DNA of 64,000 nt from Fragum whitleyi (Eukaryota; Mollusca; Bivalvia; Cardiida; Cardiidae): assembly GCA_948146395.1 (NCBI GenBank), contig OX411545.1:24383526-24447525 (forward strand), given 5' to 3'. Below the pieces are notes generated by a model. It ran no database searches, was not told the DNA's origin, and was given only the letters and a program-made list of their open reading frames with translations. Below are positions 55,858 through 64,000 of this stretch, in pieces (within the stretch, counting starts at the first letter, position 1; each line of letters starts with the position of its first letter). Made by a program: the position numbers and the translations under genes.

Positions 55858-56063
55858 AACCTATTTATTTTACATCGATTGGGAAACAAGTTCTTACAAC
55901 TTAGATTAATCCCTCTCGATTCTGCTTCCTGGAAAATTCACCAGTACTCGCGCCGAATGTGTGGGCCAATGAAGGAACCAAGATCGATATCCGCTCCCGG
56001 AAATCGAACTCAGAACCTTTGGGTCACGAGGCCGACGCTCTACCTCTAGACCACGGACACCTT
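55858..56063 (-). mobile_element. tRNA-derived SINE, second family
   Basis: On the minus strand it begins GGTGTCCGTGGTCTAGAGG with A box TGGTCTAGAGG (56043-56053) and B box GAGTTCGATTTCC (55999-56011). The head keeps a near tRNA-length layout. A body of about 130 bp ends in AAAATAAATAGG. It shares no body sequence with the 17806 SINE, so it is a separate family. Confidence 0.7.
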
Positions 56064-56713
56064 CTTTACGACTGTACAATTACGGAAACGCATACTTTGT
56101 GAAGTGGGTATTCTTACATTGCCTTGCTTTAGTGAAATTCCTTTTAAGCACATAACGATATTATGTTTTACTTTTAGTATCTACAAATGCTTAGAAAAGG
56201 GAAAAAACAGATTTTTATGTAAAAACTCGACTTTCGTTTGTCAATTTTAATGGCGAATGTCGCTAAATACCTTTATGTCATATAAACAAAATTAAAGGTC
56301 TTTACATGTATCATGAATTACATTATTTTAATATGTTTTAATAGATGAATACTAACAGTCGCATGTCCCAAAAGCTATTGCTTCAAAGTAGCTTATGTTC
56401 AAGCATATGACAAGGTAATCTAAAAGGGAAAGGATTATCAGTAGAACGTGCACGTAATTAGCATTCTGTTAAATATCAAGGTATGAAATATTTCTGATGT
56501 TTGATATGAAGTACATTATTCCTGGAATGCTCTCTTACTTCATAAACATCCTCTGAATATTTTATCTTCGTTATTTCTTTTCATATAGTGATATGCAAAA
56601 GAAGCAGAATTTTAAATTATGAACTTGTTAAAATAAAAGAAAACAAAACAAAACAAAAAAAAAAAAAATAACAGGAATTAGGATAAATGAGTCTTTTAGA
56701 AGTAAAAATGCCA
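56064..56713. other. No gene; A-rich stretch near 56634-56670
   Basis: AT-rich DNA with an (AAAAC)n-like A-rich run. No open frames of note. Confidence 0.45.
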
Positions 56714-57100
56714 TTTCTTTAACGCTTTTCGGTGGTTTATCGAGAAATAACGATAGATTATCACTTGATAATCTCACCGCAAAAGCAGTGAAATTATCAA
56801 AAATTTATATCCTGCTTTTGTGCATTTCATCCTATCTGACGTCATGTATGCGGGGCGAAATAAGTGACGTCACAATGAACGCTGTATAGCAATCACGTGC
56901 AAAATGACGTCCTAGTATTTCACATTTTGCCTCATTTTCGCAATAAAGAAAAAGAATAATCATTTGTTTTTCGAATTAGATCAAATAATATTTCGTTTCG
57001 TGAACAACAAAAGCTATATTATCACAAAATATAGCTTTTGTTGTTCACCCAATGAATATAAATCGATCTTGCACTGAAACAAACGATTATCCTCTATCTA
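56714..57100 (+). mobile_element. Family E MITE, complete
   Basis: TTTCTTTAACGCTTTTCGGT to CAAACGATTATCCTCTATCT, collinear in reverse with 36117-36541. The central hairpin GTGAACAACAAAAGCTATAT is mirrored perfectly at 57019-57040. TGACGTCA at 56837-56844 and 56865-56872, again 28 bp apart. Confidence 0.85.
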
Positions 57101-57558
57101 ATTCTGAGAATTGTTGAGTATGGCAAATCCCCATGCGAAGAACCCACGCGAAATCGTGCCCTCCAGGAAAACCCCGCATTGAGAAACATATTTTGAAATT
57201 CAGAGATTTCTTAAAATAAGCAAGTTCCTACAGTTCTCTTACATTTTCTTTGTGGAAGAAAATAATGATAAAACAATTTACAGAAAAATAACAGTCTTTC
57301 AAAATTAGTCTGGCGTTTGAATTTTAAAATGTTAATCAAAAGTAACAACTTCTAAGACTTTATGGAACTATCTCAAAAACTGCTATTTCTGGAAAAAAAA
57401 TTATCGACTTCATAAACAAAAATACGTAGGCAGGGTGAAAAATTAGCAAAAGGGCAATTCTTGTTCAATTTACATAAAAATGTATTTAAACACAATCAAA
57501 GATCGAGGGTCAGAGCCGAAGCTTCTGAAAAGTATACGGCTATTTCATGGCGTTTTGT
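57101..57558. other. No gene or repeat recognised
   Basis: AT-rich DNA between two DNA elements. No frame or hairpin element recognised. Confidence 0.4.
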
Positions 57559-57787
57559 TTAACCGTTTGCTGTTTAATCCCTGCTTTTTACGTGCCTGTG
57601 ATTTTATGATTGAGAAAACATTGTGAAAAAAGAAGAAATTGCTTCTGACAAGCAATTTCTTCTTTTTCCACACTATTTTCTACCCCACTGAATGGTTATT
57701 TTTCAAATTAAATCCACTTTAAATTTTCTTCTGCAAAAACTTTGAATTTGGACAGGTCCAAAATTTTGTAAAACAGGAAAGGGTTAA
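57559..57787 (+). mobile_element. piggyBac-type MITE, copy 2
   Basis: 229 bp including TTAA at both borders. The right terminal repeat (reverse complement TTAACCCTTTCCTGTTTTAC) is complete, while the left has one change (TTAACCGTTTGCTG). Central hairpin GAAGAAATTGCTT...AAGCAATTTCTTC is perfect. Same orientation as copy 1 at 926-1148. Confidence 0.85.
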
Positions 57788-58188
57788 CAGTAAAAACTTG
57801 AGTACCGAGATGGAGGGGATGACGTTCTGAACTGTTGCGCGATGCCGAAGGCAATGCTTTGTAATTATTACACGAACTTCAACATCTATGAGATAACTGA
57901 TCTATTACTTGATCAATATTGTGTAAATTTGTTTTACCATTCATATAATCTGTTTGAAAAAAGGCACACAGAGTAGAAAAGCCGATTTTGGATAAATTTC
58001 TAAGAGCGCGTCTCTTCGTCTATTACACGTGCAACAGAAGGACGTCATTTTTTAAAGCGGGTAACTGTTCGGTGTTTACTGCGAATGGATGAAACAGTTC
58101 ATACTGTTGATCGATCTGGTGACGGATATTATGATAAATTATGAAACAGTTCGAAATGGGTAATAAACATGGAGATGAGGTAAATATT

Positions 58189-58335
58189 TGTTTGTTTGAA
58201 TGGAGTTTTACGCCGCTTTCAACAATCTTTCAGTTATATCGAGACGTCTGGGGCACCTAACAATGGATTCCTGGTATTTCTCTCACCAGTACTACAATCA
58301 CATCCTTTCCTAACCTCCAGCTGCTATATATCAGG
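58189..58335 (-). mobile_element. SINE 3' body with AAAC tail
   Basis: On the minus strand AGCTGGAGGTTAGGAAAGG, CAGGAATCCATTGTTAGGTG and GAAAGCGGCGTAAAACTCCA, then CATTCAAACAAACAAAT. 5'-truncated relative to 17806-18075. Confidence 0.7.
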
Positions 58336-58390
58336 TAATAGAATAAAATGGCACAAACTCGTTTAAAATGAAAATATTTTATACTTTTTT

Positions 58391-59645
58391 AGCTCACCTG
58401 AGCACATCGTGCTCAAGGTGAGCTTTTGTGATCATTGAATGTCCGTCGGCCGTCGTCCGTCGTGCGTCGTCCGTCGTGCGTCGTCCGTCGTCCGTCGTCA
58501 TGCGTCAACAATTTAAGTGTTTACACTCTAGAGGCCACAAATATGATCCAATCTTCATGAAACTTGGTCAGAATGCTGGTCAGGTCACAAGGATGAACCC
58601 TATTGAAAATGGAAAGGATCCATGCCATATCATGGGAAAAGGGGCCTTAAAGACAATTTTCTTGTTTACGCTCTAGAGGCCACAAATATGGCCCAATCTT
58701 CATGAAACTTGGTCAGAATGTTGGTCAGGTCACAAGGATGAACCCTATTGAAAATGGAAAGGATCCATGCCATATCAGGGGAAAAGGGGCCTTAATGACA
58801 ATTTTCTTGTTTACCCTCTAGAGGCCACAAATATGGCCCAATCTTCATGAAACTTGGTCAGAATGTTGGTCAGGTCACAAGGATGAATCCTATTGAAATT
58901 GGGAAAGATTCACGCCATATCATGGGAAAAGGGGCCTTAATGACAATTTTCATGTTTACACTCTAGAGGCCACAAATATGGCCCAATCTTCATGAAACTT
59001 GGTCAGAATGTTGTCAGGTCACAAGGATGAACCCTATTGAAATTGGTAAGGATCCATGCAATATCACAGGAAAAGGAGCCTTAATGATAATTTTCTTGTT
59101 TACACTCTAGAGGCCACAAATTTGGAACAGTCTTCATGAAACTTGGTCTGAATGATGGCCAGGTCACAAGGATAAACCCTATTGAAAATGGGAAGGATCC
59201 AAACCATATCAAGGGAAAAGGGGCCTGAATGACATTTTTTTTGTTTACACCCTAAACGTCACAAACATGATTCAATCTTCATGAAACTTGGTCAGAATGT
59301 TTGTCAGGTCACAAGGATGAACCCTTTTGAAAATGGGAAGGATCCGTGCCATATCATGGGAAAAGGGGCTATAATGACATTTTTGCTCTTATCACTCTAG
59401 AGGCCTCAAATATGGTCCTATCTTCATGAAACCTAGTCAGAATGTTTGTCAGGTTACAAGGATAAACCCTATTGAAAATGGGATCCATGTCATATCACGG
59501 GAAAAGGGACCTTAGTGAAAATTGTCTTGTTTACAGCCTTAGAGGCCTCAAATCATAAAAGTACAACTTTCCTTGAAAATTTGATGTATTTAATGAGACA
59601 AAGAGACGAAGGTGAGCGATATAGGACCATCATGGTCCTCTTGTT
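58391..59645 (+). mobile_element. Tandem-core (pearl/HINE-like) element 2
   Basis: A left hairpin AGCTCACCTGAGCAC/GTGCTCAAGGTGAGCT (58391-58424) and GTCC/GTCG simple sequence (58440-58500) come first. Seven full units of about 145 bp plus a partial follow (CTAGAGGCC marker at 58528, 58673, 58818, 58963, 59107, about 59252, 59397, about 59538). The end has GGTGAGC, again matching the left hairpin, then the hairpin AGGACCATCATGGTCCT (59623-59639). Layout as in Helentron-associated elements; family name is inference. The period of 145 is not a multiple of 3 and there is no transposase. Confidence 0.75.
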
Positions 59646-60007
59646 TTCTTTCCTACTCTTATTTCAACCCATCAAATCGGCATCATGCATAGATTGACGC
59701 TCAATCTACAAAGTCATTTGGAGATCAGAGTGCCGCAGTCCAAGCTTATTCAAGCAGTAGTTGCTAGTTTCAGGTTCCAATTCAAGCGATATAAATTATT
59801 TCTTAGACATCTTTCTTTAGACAGTAGTCTAGATATACGTATACACAGAATGTCATATGCAAGCTGCAAGCATTTCCACCGGGATTGTTTGACATTTTTT
59901 GTCATGTTTCACCTAAATACGTGACAGAGTTGATATGCCCGTCAGCTGCAGCGAGGAGGAAACCAGGTATACGTGAACCGACACGCGAAAAGGGACATTG
60001 ATGATAA
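59646..60007. other. No gene recognised
   Basis: A plus-strand 79-codon frame (59685-59924) has no recognisable motif. A short family H-like end (ACACGCGAAAAGGGACATTG) lies near 59982. Confidence 0.35.
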
Positions 60008-60389
60008 AGTTAGTTACATCGTGAAATTGACATTCATCTCAATCAAAACCATTCTTAATCACTCAGTCAGTGCTCCATTCATTCATTACAAACATTCACT
60101 CAAATCGATCAAAAACGCTCTAATGGCTAAAAAGTAAAGATTCAACAGCTACACTCAAAATAATTATTATTGAAAAAAAATCACGATTTCACTGACATAT
60201 TTGAAATTGTTAGAGTCTGATTGGTTTTATCAAAGAGAGGTTATAAATATCGCTAATTTTGTTCATCCTGAACAAAATAAGCGATATTTATGTACCTCCT
60301 TTTAATTTCACCCAAAATTCGTTCATCACAGTCATCCAATGTCATTCCAAAATCATTCACCTTGGCAATTCACGATATTATTAACTGTT
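60008..60389 (-). mobile_element. Family A MITE copy
   Basis: GTTAGTTACATCGTGAAATT to TTCACGATATTATTAACTG. Perfect hairpin CGCTAATTTTGTTCA...TGAACAAAATAAGCG. Confidence 0.85.
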
Positions 60390-61129
60390 ATTCGTAAAGT
60401 ATCGACAATAGTCAGCATGGGCGGTAAGTGCTTGCATAAGGGTCCAATATATTCGTACTTGACTGATGCTCTTTAAATAATTTGTAAATTAAGATTTAAA
60501 TAATGGTTCAAAAGAAGTCCCTTGAGGGCGGCAAGTTGAACATGAATACATCATGAAACCGTGCTACATTAAGAAATTGTTGAATGCAAAAAGTGTTTTC
60601 CCTCTTTAGCCTACGAAGGCAATTAAGTTAATTCCTAGAAAAACGATATTAAGGAAAATCATTTTATCGAATATTCCATCGAGATTTCTCGCGTAACAAG
60701 CAAAAACGTCTTCATTACATCAAAATGATGAACAAGTCAGTCAGTAAATAAGAGCCGTGAGTGATAAAGTATACAAGAATAGCTCTAGCTCTTGCTTAAA
60801 ATAAAAGAAAACTGGGGAAATAAATGAATACATATGCATAGAAAGTCAAAAATAATATAATTACTTTGACCTTGCGACTTTGAGACTGAATTTCATATTG
60901 TAAAATTTAGACACGAAGAAACAGGACAGTCCTTTTTTGCTCATTTGAGTTTCTTTGGTCTCAATTATTCAAGATTCAGAACAGTGGTTTTCTTGTTGGT
61001 TTTTTTTGTGTTAACCTATAACAAAGAATCCAGGTAGGGTATCAAATGAGTAAAATTGGAAGATATCTAATCAGCTTCAAATTGTATCAAAGATGACAAT
61101 TGGTCAAATGTGGACAGGAAGTTATTTTC
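60390..61129. other. No gene or repeat recognised
   Basis: AT-rich DNA with no open frame above 60 codons. Confidence 0.45.
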
Positions 61130-61186
61130 AACCAATAGGATTTATTGTTTCAATTGTATCAATTGAAACAATAAAAATGATTGGCT
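61130..61186. repeat. Foldback TTATTGTTTCAATTG
   Basis: TTATTGTTTCAATTG, loop TAT, then CAATTGAAACAATAA. Outer AACCAAT/ATTGGCT pairing extends it to about 57 bp. Confidence 0.7.
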
Positions 61187-62287
61187 GAAATTAATAAAAA
61201 CCGTTTAAGTTTAACCAAAGGTTATCTTTTATACAACCGGGTCCTCCTGACGATATACATTAAACATAACGCTGTTCGTCTTAAGTTTTTGGGGAAAAGA
61301 AAGATTTTCCTTCTTTGTTGCCATGTTAAAAATTGTGCCCCGAGCAAAGCCAAAGTTTCAACTTGGGGATATGCTTTATATCCATTGAGATTATGTCAAC
61401 TAGATAATGCTACATACCAAAGCCAATTAGAGATACACTGGTCACATTTAGCACAACGATAGATTGAATTGATATGCATCTACTGGTTCCAAGCTCAGGG
61501 TCATCTGGCAAGGTCCACGTCGTCAATCAAAGTCAAATGTATGAAGAATTGCCGTTTCAGGGACATTATTGTTGTTATAAAAACATATTGTTTGTATATT
61601 TAGAATCGAGCTAGACAGAATATAAAATGAATATAATATGAAACGATCAGAGCAAAATTTTACCCCATAGAGCATTACTTGAGAAAACTTGGTAGGGATC
61701 TACAAGATGATGCTTTGTACCAAATATTAAAATTGGCAGCATTCTTGTTCCGCGTATTCATACAATGTGATTAGATTACAAGGGTACACACTGGATACAT
61801 TATCGAACTCTAAAGCTGTCTGAATACTGATTCCAAGAAATTTGATTTTTAATATTTCTTCTTGGCTTCTTTGTAACCTGGTAAGCCCCAAACAAAACCT
61901 CAGGGTCGCAATAATAACATACTTGTTCGAGATTCATTGAGTGACGCTTCATTCAAGTTTTCTTATGGTTTTAGAAAAGAAAGTTTTAGTGTCCACTCTT
62001 TTCTTTTTTAAAGAGGGTGAATCTGGACCGATACTTTGAAATCGGAATATGGATTAACTTGCCAGAGGTCCAATAGATAATGCTACATCATTAACAAGAG
62101 CAATTCCTACGGATGCATCGCTCGGCTTCAAGTGTTGGATAATGCAACTCGAAAAAGGGGCAAATCTCTTACAAAATTCTCCGAATTCACATATCGCGAT
62201 TTTCTTTTTTATAACCAAATGAATTCATAAAAATGTTCTCTTTATCTTTTGAAAAGTTATAATGGCAAAAATAATAATTAAGGAAAC
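61187..62287. other. No recognised gene; possible repeat fragment near 62091
   Basis: A 93-codon plus frame (61181-61462) overlaps the foldback and is unrecognised. AACAAGAGCAATTCCTACGG to GAAAAAGGGGCAAATCTC (62091-62170) resembles repeat sequence common in molluscs, but no second copy is in the window. Confidence 0.3.
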
Positions 62288-62319
62288 AAACACACACACA
62301 TACACACACACACACACAT
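62288..62319 (+). repeat. (CA)n microsatellite
   Basis: ACAC dinucleotides with two TAC interruptions, about 32 bp. Confidence 0.95.
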
Positions 62320-62499
62320 AAGCAAACCGTCGATGAAAAAGAAATTGCCCCCCTTTTCAAAGAACAAATTTGTCTTTCATCCTTTCATCTACATAATGAA
62401 TATCTGTACCGCAATGATAATAAAATAAAACTCTGTGATTCTCGCATAGCTTCCTCCTAAGTAATTGTTAAGAACGCAATAAAACTAAACACCATATTT

Positions 62500-62572
62500 T
62501 CTTTGGTGTGTGAGTAACACATCGTAAATTCAGCTTATATAAGATGGATTTACGATGTTTGGGACGCACACC
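62500..62572. repeat. Foldback with ACATCGTAAATTCAGCTT arms
   Basis: TTGGTGTGTGAG...ACGCACACCAA outer arms and ACATCGTAAATTCAGC...GATGGATTTACGATGT inner arms. Related in layout to the CTACAGCTT hairpins. Confidence 0.65.
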
Positions 62573-63145
62573 AAGCAGATCCAATGTAGAATGAAAATCA
62601 TATTCATTGGTAAATTGGCATTGATAAGTTTTTAAAGATAATCGCAAATTTCAAAAATTCCTATTTTAATCTACTTCACCTTTGCTCTTTGCTTCGACAC
62701 CAAATCATGAAACGTTATACCCCCTTCAACCTATTTTGATTCAGTTTTCCTAATCCTATTCAAGAGAGCAGACAGTAAGGGCTTAGTTCAGACTGCACGT
62801 CTGTGCAGGATGATCTTAGTCTACACTGTCGACAAAAGCTTTGTATGCAAAGGAACATGTCTACTTTAATATTATAGGACGAAATCAAAATACCTTGGTA
62901 TTTACGTTATTACCCCTTACTTAATTTGGAAGGGAAAGTCCTTTCTCTGTGGATTTCTTTTTTTAAAATAAAGAATCTACAAAGTTATGCTGTAAAGTCA
63001 CGAGATCTTTGTATTATAATGAAATGGAAAGAATGGAGAAAAAATAATCATCTAGGGAACATATTATACAACAAATTATTTGTTTTTTAAAACAATTAAA
63101 CAAAGAGTCATTGCACACGTTTCTTTTTAATAATATCATAGTTAG
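62573..63145. other. No gene; possible family C fragment at 62778-62850
   Basis: TTCAGACTGCACGTCTGTGCAGGATGATC resembles the centre of family C, weakly. Nothing else recognised. Long motif given only by position: 62792-62820. Confidence 0.3.
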
Positions 63146-63147
63146 GC

Positions 63148-63200
63148 GACCATGACATCGTTGCTACAGCTTGAAAAAAGCTAAAGCTACGAGGTTTCGA
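63148..63200. repeat. CTACAGCTT-type hairpin
   Basis: CGTTGCTACAGCTT...AAGCTAAAGCTACGAG, a worn version of the family D core. Confidence 0.5.
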
Positions 63201-64000
63201 TTGACCGACGATCATATGAAAGTGCGTTAATTGAAATTCTAAATATGCTGTTTCTTGCCTTTCAATCTTTGAAGTATCAGACAACAAGATTTAGAACGTC
63301 GTTGTAGAAGAAAAAACGAAACGTGTTTATAAATAAACTAAATGAGAAAAAGTATCCCAATTATAAAAAAATATAAATAATAAAAAAATAAGAACTCCAT
63401 GTAAGGATGCAAATGCTGAGCTGCAGGTAATCGAAAATGAAATAATGATGAAAAAAACTCTAGTCGATAATGATAACGTAAATGACAAAATGATGTAAGA
63501 GTAATCCGACTTAATAGTGTCGATAGTGACGGTTTTTGTGATATTCAACATACGCATATACAAAATTTCGAGGAAGTATCCGTGGTAAATATAAAATTTC
63601 GACCGTGGATAAACCTTGTAACACCAACACCAAAAAATCTACAACGCCAACAACCTCAACGAAGCGAATGTGACAACAAAGCTCGGCGTTTATGCCTAAA
63701 AGATCGAGCTACAATGTTGACACCATTATATGATATATGTTTCAAAAGTGTCCGTGGAGATTTTAAGTACTACATGTATATAACTACGATTTTAGATTAA
63801 AATAGAAGCACGTACCCTGGGTTCATCATAATCTCGGCTGCTTAATCTGGTATACGCGTGGGCCATCGTTGTAATTTTCAAACAGTATAAATCCTTCAAG
63901 CTTTTGTCTATCACAGACGGTTATTAATTATGCACGAATCTTGCGAAGCAGACGACAAAATCCTTTCCAAAATCCTGATGTCAGCTATAGCGCGGAATTA
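63201..64000. other. No gene or repeat recognised
   Basis: AT-rich DNA. Frames of 78 (minus, 63327-63563) and 72 (plus, 63582-63800) codons show no motif; the first is a hydrophobic low-complexity product of AT-rich sequence. Confidence 0.35.

Noticed and set aside
55990..56063. Functional tRNA gene on the minus strand
   Set aside because: Although the boxes are good, the acceptor stem does not close and the sequence runs on into a SINE body with an A-rich end.
58428..58676. Frame containing RGHKYDPIFMKLGQNAGQ
   Set aside because: It reads through one unit of a 145-bp tandem repeat. The period is not divisible by three, so the frame is not kept in later units.
58506..59560. CRISPR-like array
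   Set aside because: Units are contiguous 145-bp tandem repeats with no unique spacers, in eukaryotic DNA.
61317..61330. Third X-box (GTTGCCATGTTAAA)
   Set aside because: Only one half-site fits the RFX consensus.
61181..61462. 93-codon plus-strand frame as a gene
   Set aside because: It starts at the edge of a foldback and shows no known domain or supporting context.

Overview
This 64 kb window is AT-rich eukaryotic DNA with no convincing protein-coding gene, rRNA or intact tRNA. It is best read as intergenic or intronic sequence of a marine mollusc, most likely a bivalve. The support is the repeat types: tandem-core elements with a GACG/GTCC microsatellite and a terminal hairpin (the 'pearl'/Helentron-associated type described from bivalves), tRNA-derived SINEs with an (AAAC)n tail, and very dense short inverted-repeat (MITE-like) DNA elements. 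No species can be named from the sequence alone.

At least ten short inverted-repeat families recur, and letters are used here for reference. A (CAGTTAA ends, TA duplication, 19 copies, about 6 kb or 9% of the window) dominates. B (GGGCCCGTTTTAC ends), C (GAGCCTGTGCGTGAC ends), D (CTACAGCTT core hairpin), E (GAGGATAATCGTTTG end), F (AACAGATAAAAAC hairpin), G (AAGGTAGTGGACCCG ends), H (GTGACCCGTCACG ends), K (CCTGCGTTCAGGAT ends) and T (AATCGTC core hairpin) follow. A pair of TTAA-flanked piggyBac-type MITEs sits at 926-1148 and 57559-57787. Two longer tandem-core elements lie at about 13.8-15.0 kb and 58.4-59.6 kb. SINE heads or bodies occur near 4.7, 6.5, 17.8, 23.0, 32.0, 35.7, 55.1, 55.9 and 58.2 kb. 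A tRNA-Pro type primer binding site at 55238-55255 marks a likely LTR-retroelement relic.

By region: 0-13 kb has H, C, piggyBac-type, A, K, SINE, T, D and B copies. At 10.6-11.6 kb an H element appears to hold a D and a B element. 13.8-18.5 kb has the first tandem-core element, two F copies and a SINE. 18.7-20.3 kb has a G element and a promoter-like cluster (RFX X-box, ETS, GC-box). 23.8-31 kb has A copies, one carrying a clean nested MITE with a 9-bp duplication, and a duplicated segment that gained an ATG microsatellite. 32-41 kb has A, E and a large foldback with hairpins inside its arms (about 38.15-38.87 kb). 40.1-42.0 kb has long microsatellites. 42.6-44.4 kb is an F element split by a 1.42 kb insertion. 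45.2 kb holds a near-perfect spacerless 104-bp palindrome. 46-64 kb continues with nested MITEs, SINEs and the second tandem-core element.

The main interest is therefore structural: nested insertions with reconstructable empty sites, hairpin modules shared between families, paired TGACGTCA sites carried by several unrelated families, and two X-box-bearing promoter-like clusters. All coordinates of degenerate copies are approximate, because they were aligned by eye.
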